Assembly: GCF_039536205.1 (NCBI RefSeq)
Contig: NZ_BAAAYL010000001.1
Location: 3,720,001 to 3,784,000 of the forward strand
From: Streptomyces sannanensis
Lineage (GTDB): Bacteria > Actinomycetota > Actinomycetes > Streptomycetales > Streptomycetaceae
Direction of reading: 5' to 3'
DNA: 64,000 nucleotides
This document shows, piece by piece, positions 26,274 to 34,589 of this stretch (position 1 is the first letter of the stretch; each line of letters opens with the position of its first letter). Below the pieces are notes generated by a model that worked only from the letters and a program-made list of their open reading frames with translations, was not told where the DNA came from and made no database searches. Made by a program: the position numbers and the translations under genes.

Positions 26274-26283
26274 GCCTAATCGC
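26274..26283. repeat. Target site duplication, right copy (GCCTAATCGC)
   Basis: Identical to 21651-21660, directly outside the right IS tip. Confidence 0.85.
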
Positions 26284-26351
26284 CGGGACTTGGAAACTCG
26301 CGCCGTCTGCGTGTGGGTGTAAGTATCCGTTGACTAGTGGGAGATTTCACC

Positions 26352-26570
26352 TTATTCGGGACCTCCCGGTCCTTGAGCAGCTCTGAGTCGGCTGGCTACG
26401 TAACTGGCGCGGTCCCCACCGTTGATTTTGTGCCAGGCGTGCGCGGTGCCGTCCGCGGCGCCGAGTAGGTCCGCGAGCATCTTCCAGTGAACTGCCCCAA
26501 CCAAGGCCAGCCATGCGCCATTTCGGGCCTTGCTGACGCTGGGAACGGCCTTGATCCACCGATCGTTGCC
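26352..26570 (-). pseudogene. C-terminal gene fragment, possibly the end of a tyrosine integrase
   Basis: A coherent 72-codon minus-strand frame ends at TAA 26352-26354. It reads GNDRWIKAVPSVSK, ARNGAWLALVGAVHWKMLAD, LLGAADGTAHAWHKINGG, DRASYVASRLRAAQ. The segment LADLLG...TAHAWHKINGGDRASYVA resembles the C-terminal tail of some actinobacterial transposon-type tyrosine integrases. An integrase N-terminus on the same strand lies beyond the IS1380 element at 28190-28568, so both may be ends of one gene, with the catalytic middle lost. That link is inference. Confidence 0.4.
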
Positions 26571-26574
26571 TGTG

Positions 26575-28175
26575 GATAACGCCTAGGAATACGAGGAAGT
26601 GCCTTGTGACCTGCGATGATGGGAGTTCTTGAGGCTCCACCAGGCACGATCAGCAAGGCACTTCCGAGATGCAAGTTTCCCATACGCCAGCGACGGTCTC
26701 CGCTGCGTTCGATGACCGGAATCTGATCGCGCAGGCCGGGCTGGTCCCGGTGATGCGGCTGGCCGAGCGGTGCGGTCTGCCGCGAATGGTGACAGAGAAG
26801 GTGAAGCTGACCGGGGCGAAGAACGGGGCGGGTGCGGCGGCGGACGCCAAGGTCACCAGCATCGTGGGCGGCATGGCCGCGGGCGCGGACAGCATCGACG
26901 ACCTCGCGATGTTGCGCCACGGGGCGATGCCTGCGATGTTCGGCGGTATCCGCGCCCCGTCCACGCTGGGCGCGTTCCTGCGTGCGTTCACCCACGGACA
27001 TGCTCTTCAACTTCACGCTGTCCACCGCGGGTTCCTCGCGGAACTGGCCACGCACACCCCACTGCTGCCGGGCTCGGACGCGATGGCGTTCATCGATGTC
27101 GACTCCACGCACAAGCGGGTCTACGGCCGGGCGAAACAGGGCGCCGAGTACGGCCGCTTCAAAGGCATCCGCACCCTGCACCCGCTCCTCGCCACGATCT
27201 GCACCCCCCAGTCGAGGCCGGTGATCGCGACGGTGCGGATGCGACGCGGCAAAGCGGCAGACTCCCGGGGCGCCCCGAAATTCGTGAGTGAGGCCCTGGC
27301 CACCGCCCGGGAGGCCGGCTGCACCGGTACCCGGATCCTGCGCGCCGACTCGCAGTTCTACAACACTGGGGTCATCGCCGCCTGCCGCCGGGCCGGCGCC
27401 CACTTCTCGGTCACCACCGGGATGAACCCCTCCATCAAGCGGGCCGTCCACAGCATTCCCCACGATGCCTGGCGGCAGATCAGTTACCCGACCGCGGTGC
27501 CCGATCCCGAGACCGGTGAACTCATCTCGGACGCCGAAGTCGCCGAGATACCCCAATACACCGCGTTCGCCAGCCGGAAGAAATCAGACCGGGTCACTGC
27601 CCGGCTGATCGTCCGCCGGGTCCGTGACCTGGCCAAAGCCGCTGTCGTGGGCGAGCAGGGCGAGCTGTTTCCCGTCTGGCGCTACCACCCCTTCTTCACC
27701 GACCAGCCCGCCCCGACACTCCAGGCCGAGCGGGAACACCGCCACCACGCCGTGGTCGAGCAGGTCATCGCGGACAGCAAGGCCGGGGCCCTGGCCCACC
27801 TGCCGTCCGGACACTTCCACGCCAACGCGGCCTGGCTCACCCTGTGGGCGATGACCTACAACCTGCTGAGGGCCACCGGCGCACTGACCTCCGCCTTCCA
27901 CGCCAAGGCCACCACCGCCACCCTCCGGGCCCACCTGGTCCAGGTTCCGGCCCGCATCGCCCGCTCCGCACGACGCATCACCCTGCACCTGCCCCACAAC
28001 TGGCCCTGGCGGCAAGCCTGGACACACCTCTTCGACACCGTTCACGGCCCACCCGGCTGACTCGAACAGTCCCTGCCCGCCCCGCTCGCCAGGGCCCAAC
28101 CGGAACCGAACCCGTGGAAAAGCTGGGTAGACCAGCAGATACCACCTGCCCACACCCAGCCACCAGCCCAAAGTG
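26575..28175 (+). mobile_element. IS1380-family insertion sequence (approximate limits)
   Basis: Limits are set only by where the flanking broken minus-strand frames stop making sense (about 26575 and about 28175). Terminal repeats and a target duplication were looked for and not convincingly found. Confidence 0.55.
26669..28060 (+). CDS. IS1380-family transposase, apparently intact
   Basis: A 463-residue transposase: VSHTPATVSAAFDDRNLIAQ and AQAGLVPVMRLAERCGLP at the N-terminus, catalytic segments AFIDVDSTHKRVYGRAKQGA (Asp) and TRILRADSQFYNTGVI (Asp), and HHAVVEQVIADSKAGALAHL (Glu), then NAAWLTLWAMTYNLLRATGA. Length and order are those of a full IS1380 transposase with no interruptions. It stands in an otherwise degraded region and could be a recent arrival. 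I could not identify its terminal inverted repeats with certainty; the element probably spans about 26575 to 28175. Confidence 0.9.
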   Translation: MQVSHTPATVSAAFDDRNLIAQAGLVPVMRLAERCGLPRMVTEKVKLTGAKNGAGAAADAKVTSIVGGMAAGADSIDDLAMLRHGAMPAMFGGIRAPSTLGAFLRAFTHGHALQLHAVHRGFLAELATHTPLLPGSDAMAFIDVDSTHKRVYGRAKQGAEYGRFKGIRTLHPLLATICTPQSRPVIATVRMRRGKAADSRGAPKFVSEALATAREAGCTGTRILRADSQFYNTGVIAACRRAGAHFSVTTGMNPSIKRAVHSIPHDAWRQISYPTAVPDPETGELISDAEVAEIPQYTAFASRKKSDRVTARLIVRRVRDLAKAAVVGEQGELFPVWRYHPFFTDQPAPTLQAEREHRHHAVVEQVIADSKAGALAHLPSGHFHANAAWLTLWAMTYNLLRATGALTSAFHAKATTATLRAHLVQVPARIARSARRITLHLPHNWPWRQAWTHLFDTVHGPPG

Positions 28176-28179
28176 AACG

Positions 28180-28568
28180 CAGAAATCGATCAGAAGATCA
28201 CTCTCGAACCACCTCGGCGGATTGAGGCTTAGATAGCGCAAGTAGAGCGCCAAGCCTCCTTGATACCCCCGAAGGGTTGACGTGGCGACCTGCCCTGCAA
28301 GCATCGCCGACCATCGATCGAACATGGTCATATTCCAGACTGGCTCCCATGGATATCCGCCAGAGAATGCTTGAACTTGGCGGGCAACCCGAGCGCGGTC
28401 CTTGATCGTGCCGGCTGAGAGATGGCGTGCTCGTTGGTGGTCCCCGAAGGCGTGGAGCGTTTTCTCGAAGATCGCAGCCTGAGGCCGCAGCAAGGAGATT
28501 CCCTCGACGACGTGCAGCCTGGCGACTCCTGGTGGGCTGATCACGCTGCCCGAACTTCCCTGCGCCAT
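28180..28568 (-). pseudogene. Tyrosine integrase, N-terminal fragment cut by the IS1380 element
   Basis: A well-placed start (ATG 28568 with GGAGGG 7 nt upstream) opens a frame with a SAM-like core-binding domain: HLSAGTIKDRARVARQVQAF, MFDRWSAMLAGQVATSTLRG, YQGGLALYLRYLSLNPPRWF. The similarity to integrases stops near 28180, where IS1380-side sequence begins; the catalytic Arg/His/Tyr domain is absent. It is a dead integrase, one of two integrase relics near tRNA-Thr. The following 28569-28832 holds no gene I can support. Confidence 0.75.
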
Positions 28569-28820
28569 CTGTAACCCTCCGTGACCTGTGGTCGACCACA
28601 CCAGCCACCACGTGATGCCGTAGCCGCATCACCGGTGCAGCGAGTACACCAATCTGGAGAGCCGTGCAGGCCAAGATGGAGTTCGAGTCACCTCTTCGAG
28701 GGACCATTCCGCGCAGGGCGCCATCTCAAGCGCTACTATCCAAGGGCTACGCGACTCCCTCACTGATGCAGCCAGCGCAACATTGCTCAGAGTGGCGGGC
28801 ACGGTCCGCCGTCACGCGGT

Positions 28821-28826
28821 TACGCT
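28821..28826 (+). promoter_or_regulatory. -10-like hexamer for a leaderless mRNA
   Basis: TACGCT ends 6 nt before ATG 28833, with no Shine-Dalgarno. Confidence 0.45.
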
Positions 28827-28832
28827 CCCAGG

Positions 28833-30380
28833 ATGAATACCAGGCGTCTGCTCCGCACCACGGCCACCGCGCTCACGACGGCGACCCTGCTGCTCTCCGG
28901 CTGCGACGCGAGCGGCTCCACGCCGTCCCGCACGCCCTCCGCCTCCTCCCCGGCCCCGGCGTCGGCGCCGGCCGCCCTCGGCCGGTACTACCAGCAGAAG
29001 CTGAGCTGGCGCGACTGCGGGGTGGAGGGCTTCCAGTGCACCACCATGAAGGCGCCCCTGGACTACGCCAAGCCGGACGCGGGCGAGATCAAGCTCGCCG
29101 TGACCCGCAGGAAGGCCACCGACCCCGGCAAACGCCTCGGCTCGCTCCTGGTCAACCCCGGCGGCCCCGGCGGCTCGGCCGTCGGCTACCTCCAGGGTTA
29201 CGCGGCCATCGGCTACCCCGCCCCCGTCCGCGCCCGCTACGACATGGTGGCCGTCGACCCGCGCGGGGTCGCCCGCAGCGAGCCCGTCACCTGCCTCGAC
29301 GGCAAGGAGATGGACGCGTACACGCAGGTCGACCAGACTCCGGACGACGACGCCGAGAACGAGCGGCTGTCCGCCGCCTTCCGCTCCTTCGCGGCCGGCT
29401 GCGAGAAGCGCTCCGGCACGGTCCTCCCGCATGTCTCCACCGTCGAGACCGCCCGCGACATGGACATCCTGCGCGCCCTGCTCGGCGACCGGAAGCTCAA
29501 CTACGTCGGCGCCTCCTACGGCACCTTCCTCGGCGCGACCTACGCGGAACTCTTCCCGGCCCGCGTCGGCCGCCTCGTCCTCGACGGCGCCATCGACCCC
29601 TCCCTCCCGGCCCTCGCCATGAACCGCGACCAGACCGCCGGATTCGAAACCGCTTTCCAGTCCTTCGCCGCGGACTGCGTCAAGCGGCCCGACTGCCCCC
29701 TCGGCACCGGCACCGCCGCCGAAGCCTCCACCCGGATGAAGAGCTTCTTCACCACCCTCGACGCCGACCCCGTCCCCAGCGGCGAGACCGCCCGCCCCCT
29801 CGGCGAGTCCCTCGGCACCACCGGCGTGATCGCCGCGATGTACGACGAGGGGGCCTGGCCCGAACTGCGCGCGTCCCTCACCCGCGCCATGGAGGGCGAC
29901 GGCGCGGGCCTGCTCGCGCTTGCCGACTCGTACTACGAGCGCGAGAGCAGCGGCTCGTACAGCAATCTCATGTACGCCAACGCCGCCGTGAACTGCCTCG
30001 ACCTGCCCCCGGCCTTCACCGGTCCCGACTCCGTCACCGAGGCCCTCCCCGAGTTCGAGAAGGCGTCCCCGGTCTTCGGCCGGGGCTTCGCCTGGGCCGC
30101 CCTGAACTGCGCCTACTGGCCCGCCTCCGCCACCGGCTCCCCCCACCGCATCACCGCCCCGGGCGCGGCCCCGATCCTCGTCATCGGCACCGTCCGCGAC
30201 CCTGCCACGCCCTACAAGTGGGCCCGGTCCCTCGCCGCGCAGCTCTCCTCCGGCTCCCTCCTCACCTACGACGGCGACGGCCACACGGCGTACGGCCGCG
30301 GCAGCGACTGCATCGACACGGCGGTCAACGCCTACCTCCTGGAAGGCACGGTTCCGGCGAACGGCAAGACCTGCCGGTGA
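28833..30380 (+). CDS. Alpha/beta-hydrolase lipoprotein with TAP-like C-terminal domain (tripeptidyl aminopeptidase type)
   Basis: A 515-residue exported peptidase-like protein. The signal ends in the lipobox LLSGC with Cys24 lipidated, followed by a Ser/Pro linker. The hydrolase core has the oxyanion segment LVNPGGPGGSAVG, the nucleophile elbow YVGASYGTFLG with Ser228, a catalytic Asp in IGTVRDPATPYKWA and His in YDGDGHTAYGRGSDC; the last two lie in the TAP-like C-terminal domain. It resembles Streptomyces SlpD/SlpE and Tap enzymes that trim short peptides from N-termini outside the cell. It is an intact host-type gene enclosed by mobile-DNA relics. Confidence 0.92.
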   Translation: MNTRRLLRTTATALTTATLLLSGCDASGSTPSRTPSASSPAPASAPAALGRYYQQKLSWRDCGVEGFQCTTMKAPLDYAKPDAGEIKLAVTRRKATDPGKRLGSLLVNPGGPGGSAVGYLQGYAAIGYPAPVRARYDMVAVDPRGVARSEPVTCLDGKEMDAYTQVDQTPDDDAENERLSAAFRSFAAGCEKRSGTVLPHVSTVETARDMDILRALLGDRKLNYVGASYGTFLGATYAELFPARVGRLVLDGAIDPSLPALAMNRDQTAGFETAFQSFAADCVKRPDCPLGTGTAAEASTRMKSFFTTLDADPVPSGETARPLGESLGTTGVIAAMYDEGAWPELRASLTRAMEGDGAGLLALADSYYERESSGSYSNLMYANAAVNCLDLPPAFTGPDSVTEALPEFEKASPVFGRGFAWAALNCAYWPASATGSPHRITAPGAAPILVIGTVRDPATPYKWARSLAAQLSSGSLLTYDGDGHTAYGRGSDCIDTAVNAYLLEGTVPANGKTCR

Positions 30381-30622
30381 ACGGCGCGCATCGTCGGCCG
30401 CGAGGCCTGCTCCGGCCCGGGGACAAGTCGACGCACCACCTGACCGCCCCGTCCGGCATCGGCGCGATCACCGTGGCCGGCCACTTTTCCTGCGACACCG
30501 GAGCGGGCGCGGCTGTGTGACCGAGCCGGCGTCCCGGGGCCGCGGAAGTGTGTACGGAGCACCGCCGGAAACTGTGTAGACTTGGCGACGCTGCTGATCG
30601 CGACATCGCTGATCAGGGCGGT

Positions 30623-30696
30623 GCCGCCTTAGCTCAGTTGGCCAGAGCAACGCACTCGTAATGCGTAGGTCTCGGGTTCGAATCCCGAAGGCGGCT
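30623..30696 (+). tRNA. tRNA-Thr (CGT anticodon)
   Basis: 74 nt with full cloverleaf: acceptor GCCGCCT / AGGCGGC, D-arm (TTAGCTCAGTTGGCCAGAGC), anticodon stem ACGCA / TGCGT with loop CTCGTAA (anticodon CGT), T-arm CGGGTTCGAATCCCG. CCA is not encoded. An integrase relic reads toward its 3' end, so it was probably an integration target. Confidence 0.96.
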
Positions 30697-30702
30697 CACC
30701 TG

Positions 30703-30738
30703 AAACCCCAGGTCGGAAGTTAGTCCGACCTGGGGTTT
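30703..30738. terminator. Terminator after tRNA-Thr
   Basis: Perfect 14-bp stem AACCCCAGGTCGGA / TCCGACCTGGGGTT with a 6-nt loop and TTTT after it. The AAA before the stem lets it work for the opposite integrase fragment too. Confidence 0.9.
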
Positions 30739-30744
30739 TGTCGT

Positions 30745-31395
30745 TCAGTGGATGCGGCGACGGCGGCGGGCACGGGCCGCGCGGGTGTCGGGGGTCTCAG
30801 TTCTGGTCTCAGTGGGGCCCGGATCGGGCGCCGGGGGAGCGGGCACGAAGAACTCACCCATGCGCCGCATCGCGTCCTTCGACAGGTGTGATCTGCCCTT
30901 CACGTACCGCCGGGTCTGGCTGATCTGGGTGTGCCGAAGGATCTCCATGATCGTGGGCATGTCGACGCCCAGCTCGTTCAGGATCGTGCCGGCCGTGTGG
31001 CGGCTCCCGTCGTACAGGTGGCGGTCGTTGATCCCGGCCTCGACGAGTAGCTGCTTGAACTCCTCGTAGTCCTGCCGTGGGTCGAGCGGACGCTCGTCCG
31101 GCCGTGAGAACACCACCTGGTGTTCCTCCCACAGCTCCTCGGCGGCGGCTCGCATCTCCTCCTGCTGTGCCTTGTGGTCGCGCAGGAACGGGATGAAGAC
31201 GGGCGGGATCGGGACGGCGTTCCGGCTCTTCTTGGTCTTGGGCCGGGTGAAGGTGAGTCCGCCCTCCTTGCGCTGCGGGCAGGCGCTCGCGTGCCTGGCG
31301 CACGTCTTGGGGCAGGGCTTCGGGCAGCCTCGCTTGTAGTTCCGATGCGTCTTGCGCCCCTTCGTGGCCCTCGGTCTCACCGGCGCGCGTGCACG
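30745..31395 (-). pseudogene. Tyrosine recombinase (integrase), C-terminal part
   Basis: About 210 codons of a phage/integrative-element type integrase: THRNYKRGCPKPCPKTCARH, GGLTFTRPKTKKSRNAVPIP, then the catalytic segments HLYDGSRHTAGTILNELGV (Arg, His), IMEILRHTQISQTRRYV (His) and the tyrosine region RYVKGRSHL, ending in a basic Arg-rich tail. The N-terminal core-binding half is missing before about 31395. It points at the 3' end of tRNA-Thr, the classic position of a site-specific integrase next to its attachment site, but the rest of the element is gone. Confidence 0.8.
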
Positions 31396-31513
31396 GCTCT
31401 GACCAGGTACGGAGAGAGGACAGGGATGAGTAGGTGTACTCAGGCGGCGTGAACCGCGCTCTTTGAGACTGATCCCAGAACGAACGGGAACGGGAACGAG
31501 AACGGGGAACGCA

Positions 31514-31975
31514 ATGGAACGGCGCTGGTCGAAGGTTGAGATGTGGGTGCCCGGCGGTTACCTGGCCCTGGTGCTGGCGATGCAGCTCTGGGTGGCCTTG
31601 GGCAGCCGGACTGGGGACATCGGCTTCGCCGGGATCTGGCCGATGCTGGCCACTGCGCCGGTCAGCCTCCTGCTCCTCGGCCTCTTCGGCCCGGCGAAGG
31701 ACGCGGTCGCGGCGGGCCCTGCCCCCGAAGTGGTACCCCACTACGGGTCGCAGCCGCCCACCCCGCTGCCGTCGGAGTTTCCCTCCGAGACCGCCCCACT
31801 GCCGGCCGACTGGACCCCGGACACCACCACGGCCGCGGAGCCGGAGATGTGGGCGGGGCTCGGCTTCCACGCCGCAATCCTGATCGGCGCCCTGGTCAAC
31901 GCCGCCGCGATCTGGGCCTTCGTACGCTTCCTCGTCCGGCGACGCCTCGGCTCCGCCGGGCTCGCCGGAGCCTAG
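31514..31975 (+). CDS. Membrane protein of unknown function (SCO3539-like)
   Basis: 153 residues from ATG 31514, directly after a repetitive GAACGGGAACG stretch. Two membrane helices at the N-terminus (about 12-30 and 40-60: GYLALVLAMQLWVALGS; IWPMLATAPVSLLLLGLFG), a Pro/Thr-rich loop (about 70-110) and a third helix (AILIGALVNAAAIWAFVRF). The arginine-rich end suggests a cytoplasmic C-terminus. Similar small membrane proteins occur at this place in Streptomyces; function unknown. From 31976 to 32320 I see no gene. Confidence 0.75.
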   Translation: MERRWSKVEMWVPGGYLALVLAMQLWVALGSRTGDIGFAGIWPMLATAPVSLLLLGLFGPAKDAVAAGPAPEVVPHYGSQPPTPLPSEFPSETAPLPADWTPDTTTAAEPEMWAGLGFHAAILIGALVNAAAIWAFVRFLVRRRLGSAGLAGA

Positions 31976-32324
31976 GCCGCTCTTTCGGATCTTGTCAGCC
32001 GAGCCCGTGGTGTCAGCGGCGCACCGAGGGCGCCAACTCCCAGGTGCTCTGTGCGACTCGCGCACCTTCCGGGCACCCCGGCCAAGGCCGTGCCCCAACC
32101 GTGCCTTTAAGCATGGTCAACAGCGGTCAGAACCAGATCAGGGAGGCGCCACGAAAGGTGCCCGGCAGTGCCGGTTTCCACAGGTCAGGGGTCATGCGGA
32201 CGTGTTCCGCGCCATAGATTCCCAAGCTCATGTCGTTGCTGCCGCGCGCCCGGGTATGTTGCGCAACATGCCCGACGTCTCGCCCGCATGTCCCGAGTGA
32301 AGTCAGCCGTTGGAAGCTGGCGGC

Positions 32325-32725
32325 TTCGTCCCCTGGAGGCCGCTGCGGGGCCGGACTGGAACGCCGATACCGACTGCGACGTCCGGCTTCAGGACGTCCC
32401 GCTCACCAATCGCCGTCCGGATGTCGTTGTGTATCGCGCGGACACGATCGACATCACGCCCACTCGTCCGGAGCATGTGCTGCTGGTCGTGGAGGTTGTC
32501 TCACCGGGATCGGAGACTACCGATCGGATTGTGAAGACGGATCAGTAAGCCAAGTCCGGCATTGCCTTCTACTGGCGGGTCGAGCAGGCCGCGACCGGCG
32601 TGCCCCTGGTGTACACCTACGTTCTCGACCCTGCGACCAGGACCTACCGGAACGGGGACGTGTTCGCCGGTGTCGTCAAGGTTTCGGCGCCCTTCCCGCT
32701 GGAGGTCGACCTTGGCCGGATCTGA
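32325..32725 (+). pseudogene. Uma2-family (DUF820) restriction-like nuclease, dead
   Basis: The frame reads RRPDVVVYRADTIDITPTRP, EHVLLVVEVVSPGSETTDRI (the conserved VEVVSPGSE of this PD-(D/E)XK family), KTDQ, then TAA at 32546-32548 in place of a Tyr codon. It continues in frame as AKSGIAFYWRVEQAATGVPL, VYTYVLDPATRTYRNGDVF to TGA 32723-32725. The N-terminal third is missing. Uma2-like genes are numerous in Streptomyces and of uncertain role. The stretch 32726-33056 carries only a hairpin. Confidence 0.8.
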
Positions 32726-32911
32726 CCTCATGCCAGGGCGCCGCCGCATTTGATTCAAGGCCCGGTTCGACTCTGAGGAGTTGGAGTTCTTCCGGCTGCG
32801 GGCCCCGCGTTCTTCTCACCGTCATCCACGCCGGCCGGCCCGCCAGGCCTGCCCGCGGACGCACCGGGCCGCGGGCTCAAGCACACACCGCGCGGGGGCC
32901 GGACGGATAGG

Positions 32912-32941
32912 GCCGAACGGCCCTGGGAATAGGGCCGTTCG
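32912..32941. terminator. GC-rich hairpin upstream of the globin gene
   Basis: CCGAACGGCCCT / AGGGCCGTTCGG, a perfect 12-bp stem with a 6-nt loop. No T-run; terminator or insulator-like. Confidence 0.6.
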
Positions 32942-33056
32942 GGCTTGTCGGCGTAGTGCCATACTGACGCGCACCCCCCCTTACCGGACGGGTGGGAACT
33001 CCGGCGTACCGCGATCCGAACACACCCACCCTCACGTCTGAACAGGAGCTCCGCGC

Positions 33057-34355
33057 ATGCCGCGCGACACGTACCACGCCCTGCTCGCCCGGCATGACGC
33101 GATGCGTCTGCGCCGCAACCTCCTCTCGCCGCAGTCGGTGGAGGATGATCGCGGCCCGGTTGCCGCGCCGTACAACGGCATCGCAGACCAGCAGCTCATC
33201 ATGCGGTGTCTCGGTCTGGTGACGCCCTTCGACGATCTGATCCTCCACCTGTACGAGGTGCTGTTCGAGCGGCATCCGTATCTGCGGTCGTTGTTCCCCG
33301 AGTCGATGGAGTTCCAGCGGACGCATCTGGAGCGGATCTTCCGCTTCCTGATCGAGAACCTGCACCGTCCGGACGAGGTGTCCGCGGTGTTCACCCAGCT
33401 CGGCCGTGACCACCGCAAGCTCGGGGTGCGACCTGCGCAGTACGAGGCGTTCGAGGAGGCCCTGATCGAGGCGCTTCGCCGTCGCGCGGGCCGCGGCTGG
33501 ACGGACGCCCTGGGGCAGGCGTGGCTGCGCGCGCTGCGTTTCGCGGTCGGAGCCATGACCGAGGGCGCCGATTCGGCACTGACCGAACCTGTCGCCTGGC
33601 AGGCCACAGTGACTGAGCATCAGCTCCGGGCGCCCGGTCTGGCCGTTCTCCGCGTACAGACCCATGAGCCCTTCCCCTACCGGGCCGGACAGTACGCGGC
33701 GCTGGAATCCCCGCTGCTTCCGCGTGCCTGGCGTCCCTACCACCTCGCCCGCGCTCCCCGCCCGGACGGCGTTCTGGAGTTCCATGTCCGGCTCGCCGGA
33801 GCCGGCGGCGTGAGCGATGCGCTGGTGCGCCACACCCGCCCGGGCGATGTCCTCAGGATCGGCGCCGCGCACGGGACGATGACGCTGGACGACCGTCCGG
33901 CGGGCGATCTGCTGCTCGTGGCGTCCGGCACCGGATGGGCCCCGATGAAGGCGCTGCTCCAAGAGGTGGAGGCGTGGCAGGGCGAGGAAGCGGAGCGCGA
34001 GGTGCATCTGTTCCTCGAGGCCACAGCGCTCCCCGAGCTGTACGACGTCGCATATCTCCATGAACTGGAGCGTCGCTGTCCCTGGCTGCGGGTGGTGCCG
34101 GTGATCGGTGAGGGCCGGGGCACGGACGGGTACAGTCCGGTCGCCGAGGCGGTTTCCCGCCACGGAGACTGGTCCGGTCATCTCGCCTTCGTCAGCGGTC
34201 CGCCCGAGATGGCGCGCGCCACGGTGGCCGGTCTCGTCGGTGCGGGTGTGCCGGTCGAGCGCATCCGTCACGACTCCTTCAGCAGAGCCACGGCGGCACG
34301 GACGGCACCGGCGGGCCGGACGGCCTCGACCGGGATGCTGCGGGAAGGGGCGTAG
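33057..34355 (+). CDS. Globin-FAD/NAD reductase fusion, flavohemoglobin-like
   Basis: A 432-residue protein. After a 40-residue basic extension comes a globin (about 45-185) with B10 Tyr66 (LILHLYEVLF), a Gln near E7 and the proximal His119 in LGRDHRKLGV. A ferredoxin-reductase module follows (FPYRAGQYAALE; FAD motif RPYHLA, where flavohemoglobins usually have RPYSIA; NAD motif LLLVASGTGWAPM; VSGPPEMARATV). Flavohemoglobins detoxify nitric oxide to nitrate using NAD(P)H; this one belongs to the broader actinobacterial group, so the NO role is probable but not proven. It is single, with its own terminator. Confidence 0.9.
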   Translation: MPRDTYHALLARHDAMRLRRNLLSPQSVEDDRGPVAAPYNGIADQQLIMRCLGLVTPFDDLILHLYEVLFERHPYLRSLFPESMEFQRTHLERIFRFLIENLHRPDEVSAVFTQLGRDHRKLGVRPAQYEAFEEALIEALRRRAGRGWTDALGQAWLRALRFAVGAMTEGADSALTEPVAWQATVTEHQLRAPGLAVLRVQTHEPFPYRAGQYAALESPLLPRAWRPYHLARAPRPDGVLEFHVRLAGAGGVSDALVRHTRPGDVLRIGAAHGTMTLDDRPAGDLLLVASGTGWAPMKALLQEVEAWQGEEAEREVHLFLEATALPELYDVAYLHELERRCPWLRVVPVIGEGRGTDGYSPVAEAVSRHGDWSGHLAFVSGPPEMARATVAGLVGAGVPVERIRHDSFSRATAARTAPAGRTASTGMLREGA

Positions 34356-34390
34356 GCCCGCACCAGCAGCTCCCGGCTGCGGAAACGGAC

Positions 34391-34430
34391 GAGAGCCCCG
34401 GTCAGTCACTTCGCTGGAACCGGGGCTCTC
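34391..34430 (+). terminator. Rho-independent-type terminator after the globin gene
   Basis: GAGAGCCCCGGT / ACCGGGGCTCTC, perfect 12-bp stem, 16-nt loop, then TCTGTCC. Confidence 0.8.
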
Positions 34431-34589
34431 TCTGTCCCCCCGGATCCGGTGAAGGCGGCAACACTCCCCCGAGTGTGGCTGAACCACGCCGAGCGCCGTC
34501 TCCTCCGGATCCCGTTGAAATGATCAAATCAGGCCTCACCAACAGATCGCTAATATGTGGCCAACGGTCATTCCGTTTGGAGGGTGCGG

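Noticed and set aside
27978..28601. A 207-residue intact integrase
   Set aside because: The last about 70 codons of that frame come from IS1380-side sequence. The catalytic domain is missing, so it is a truncated gene.
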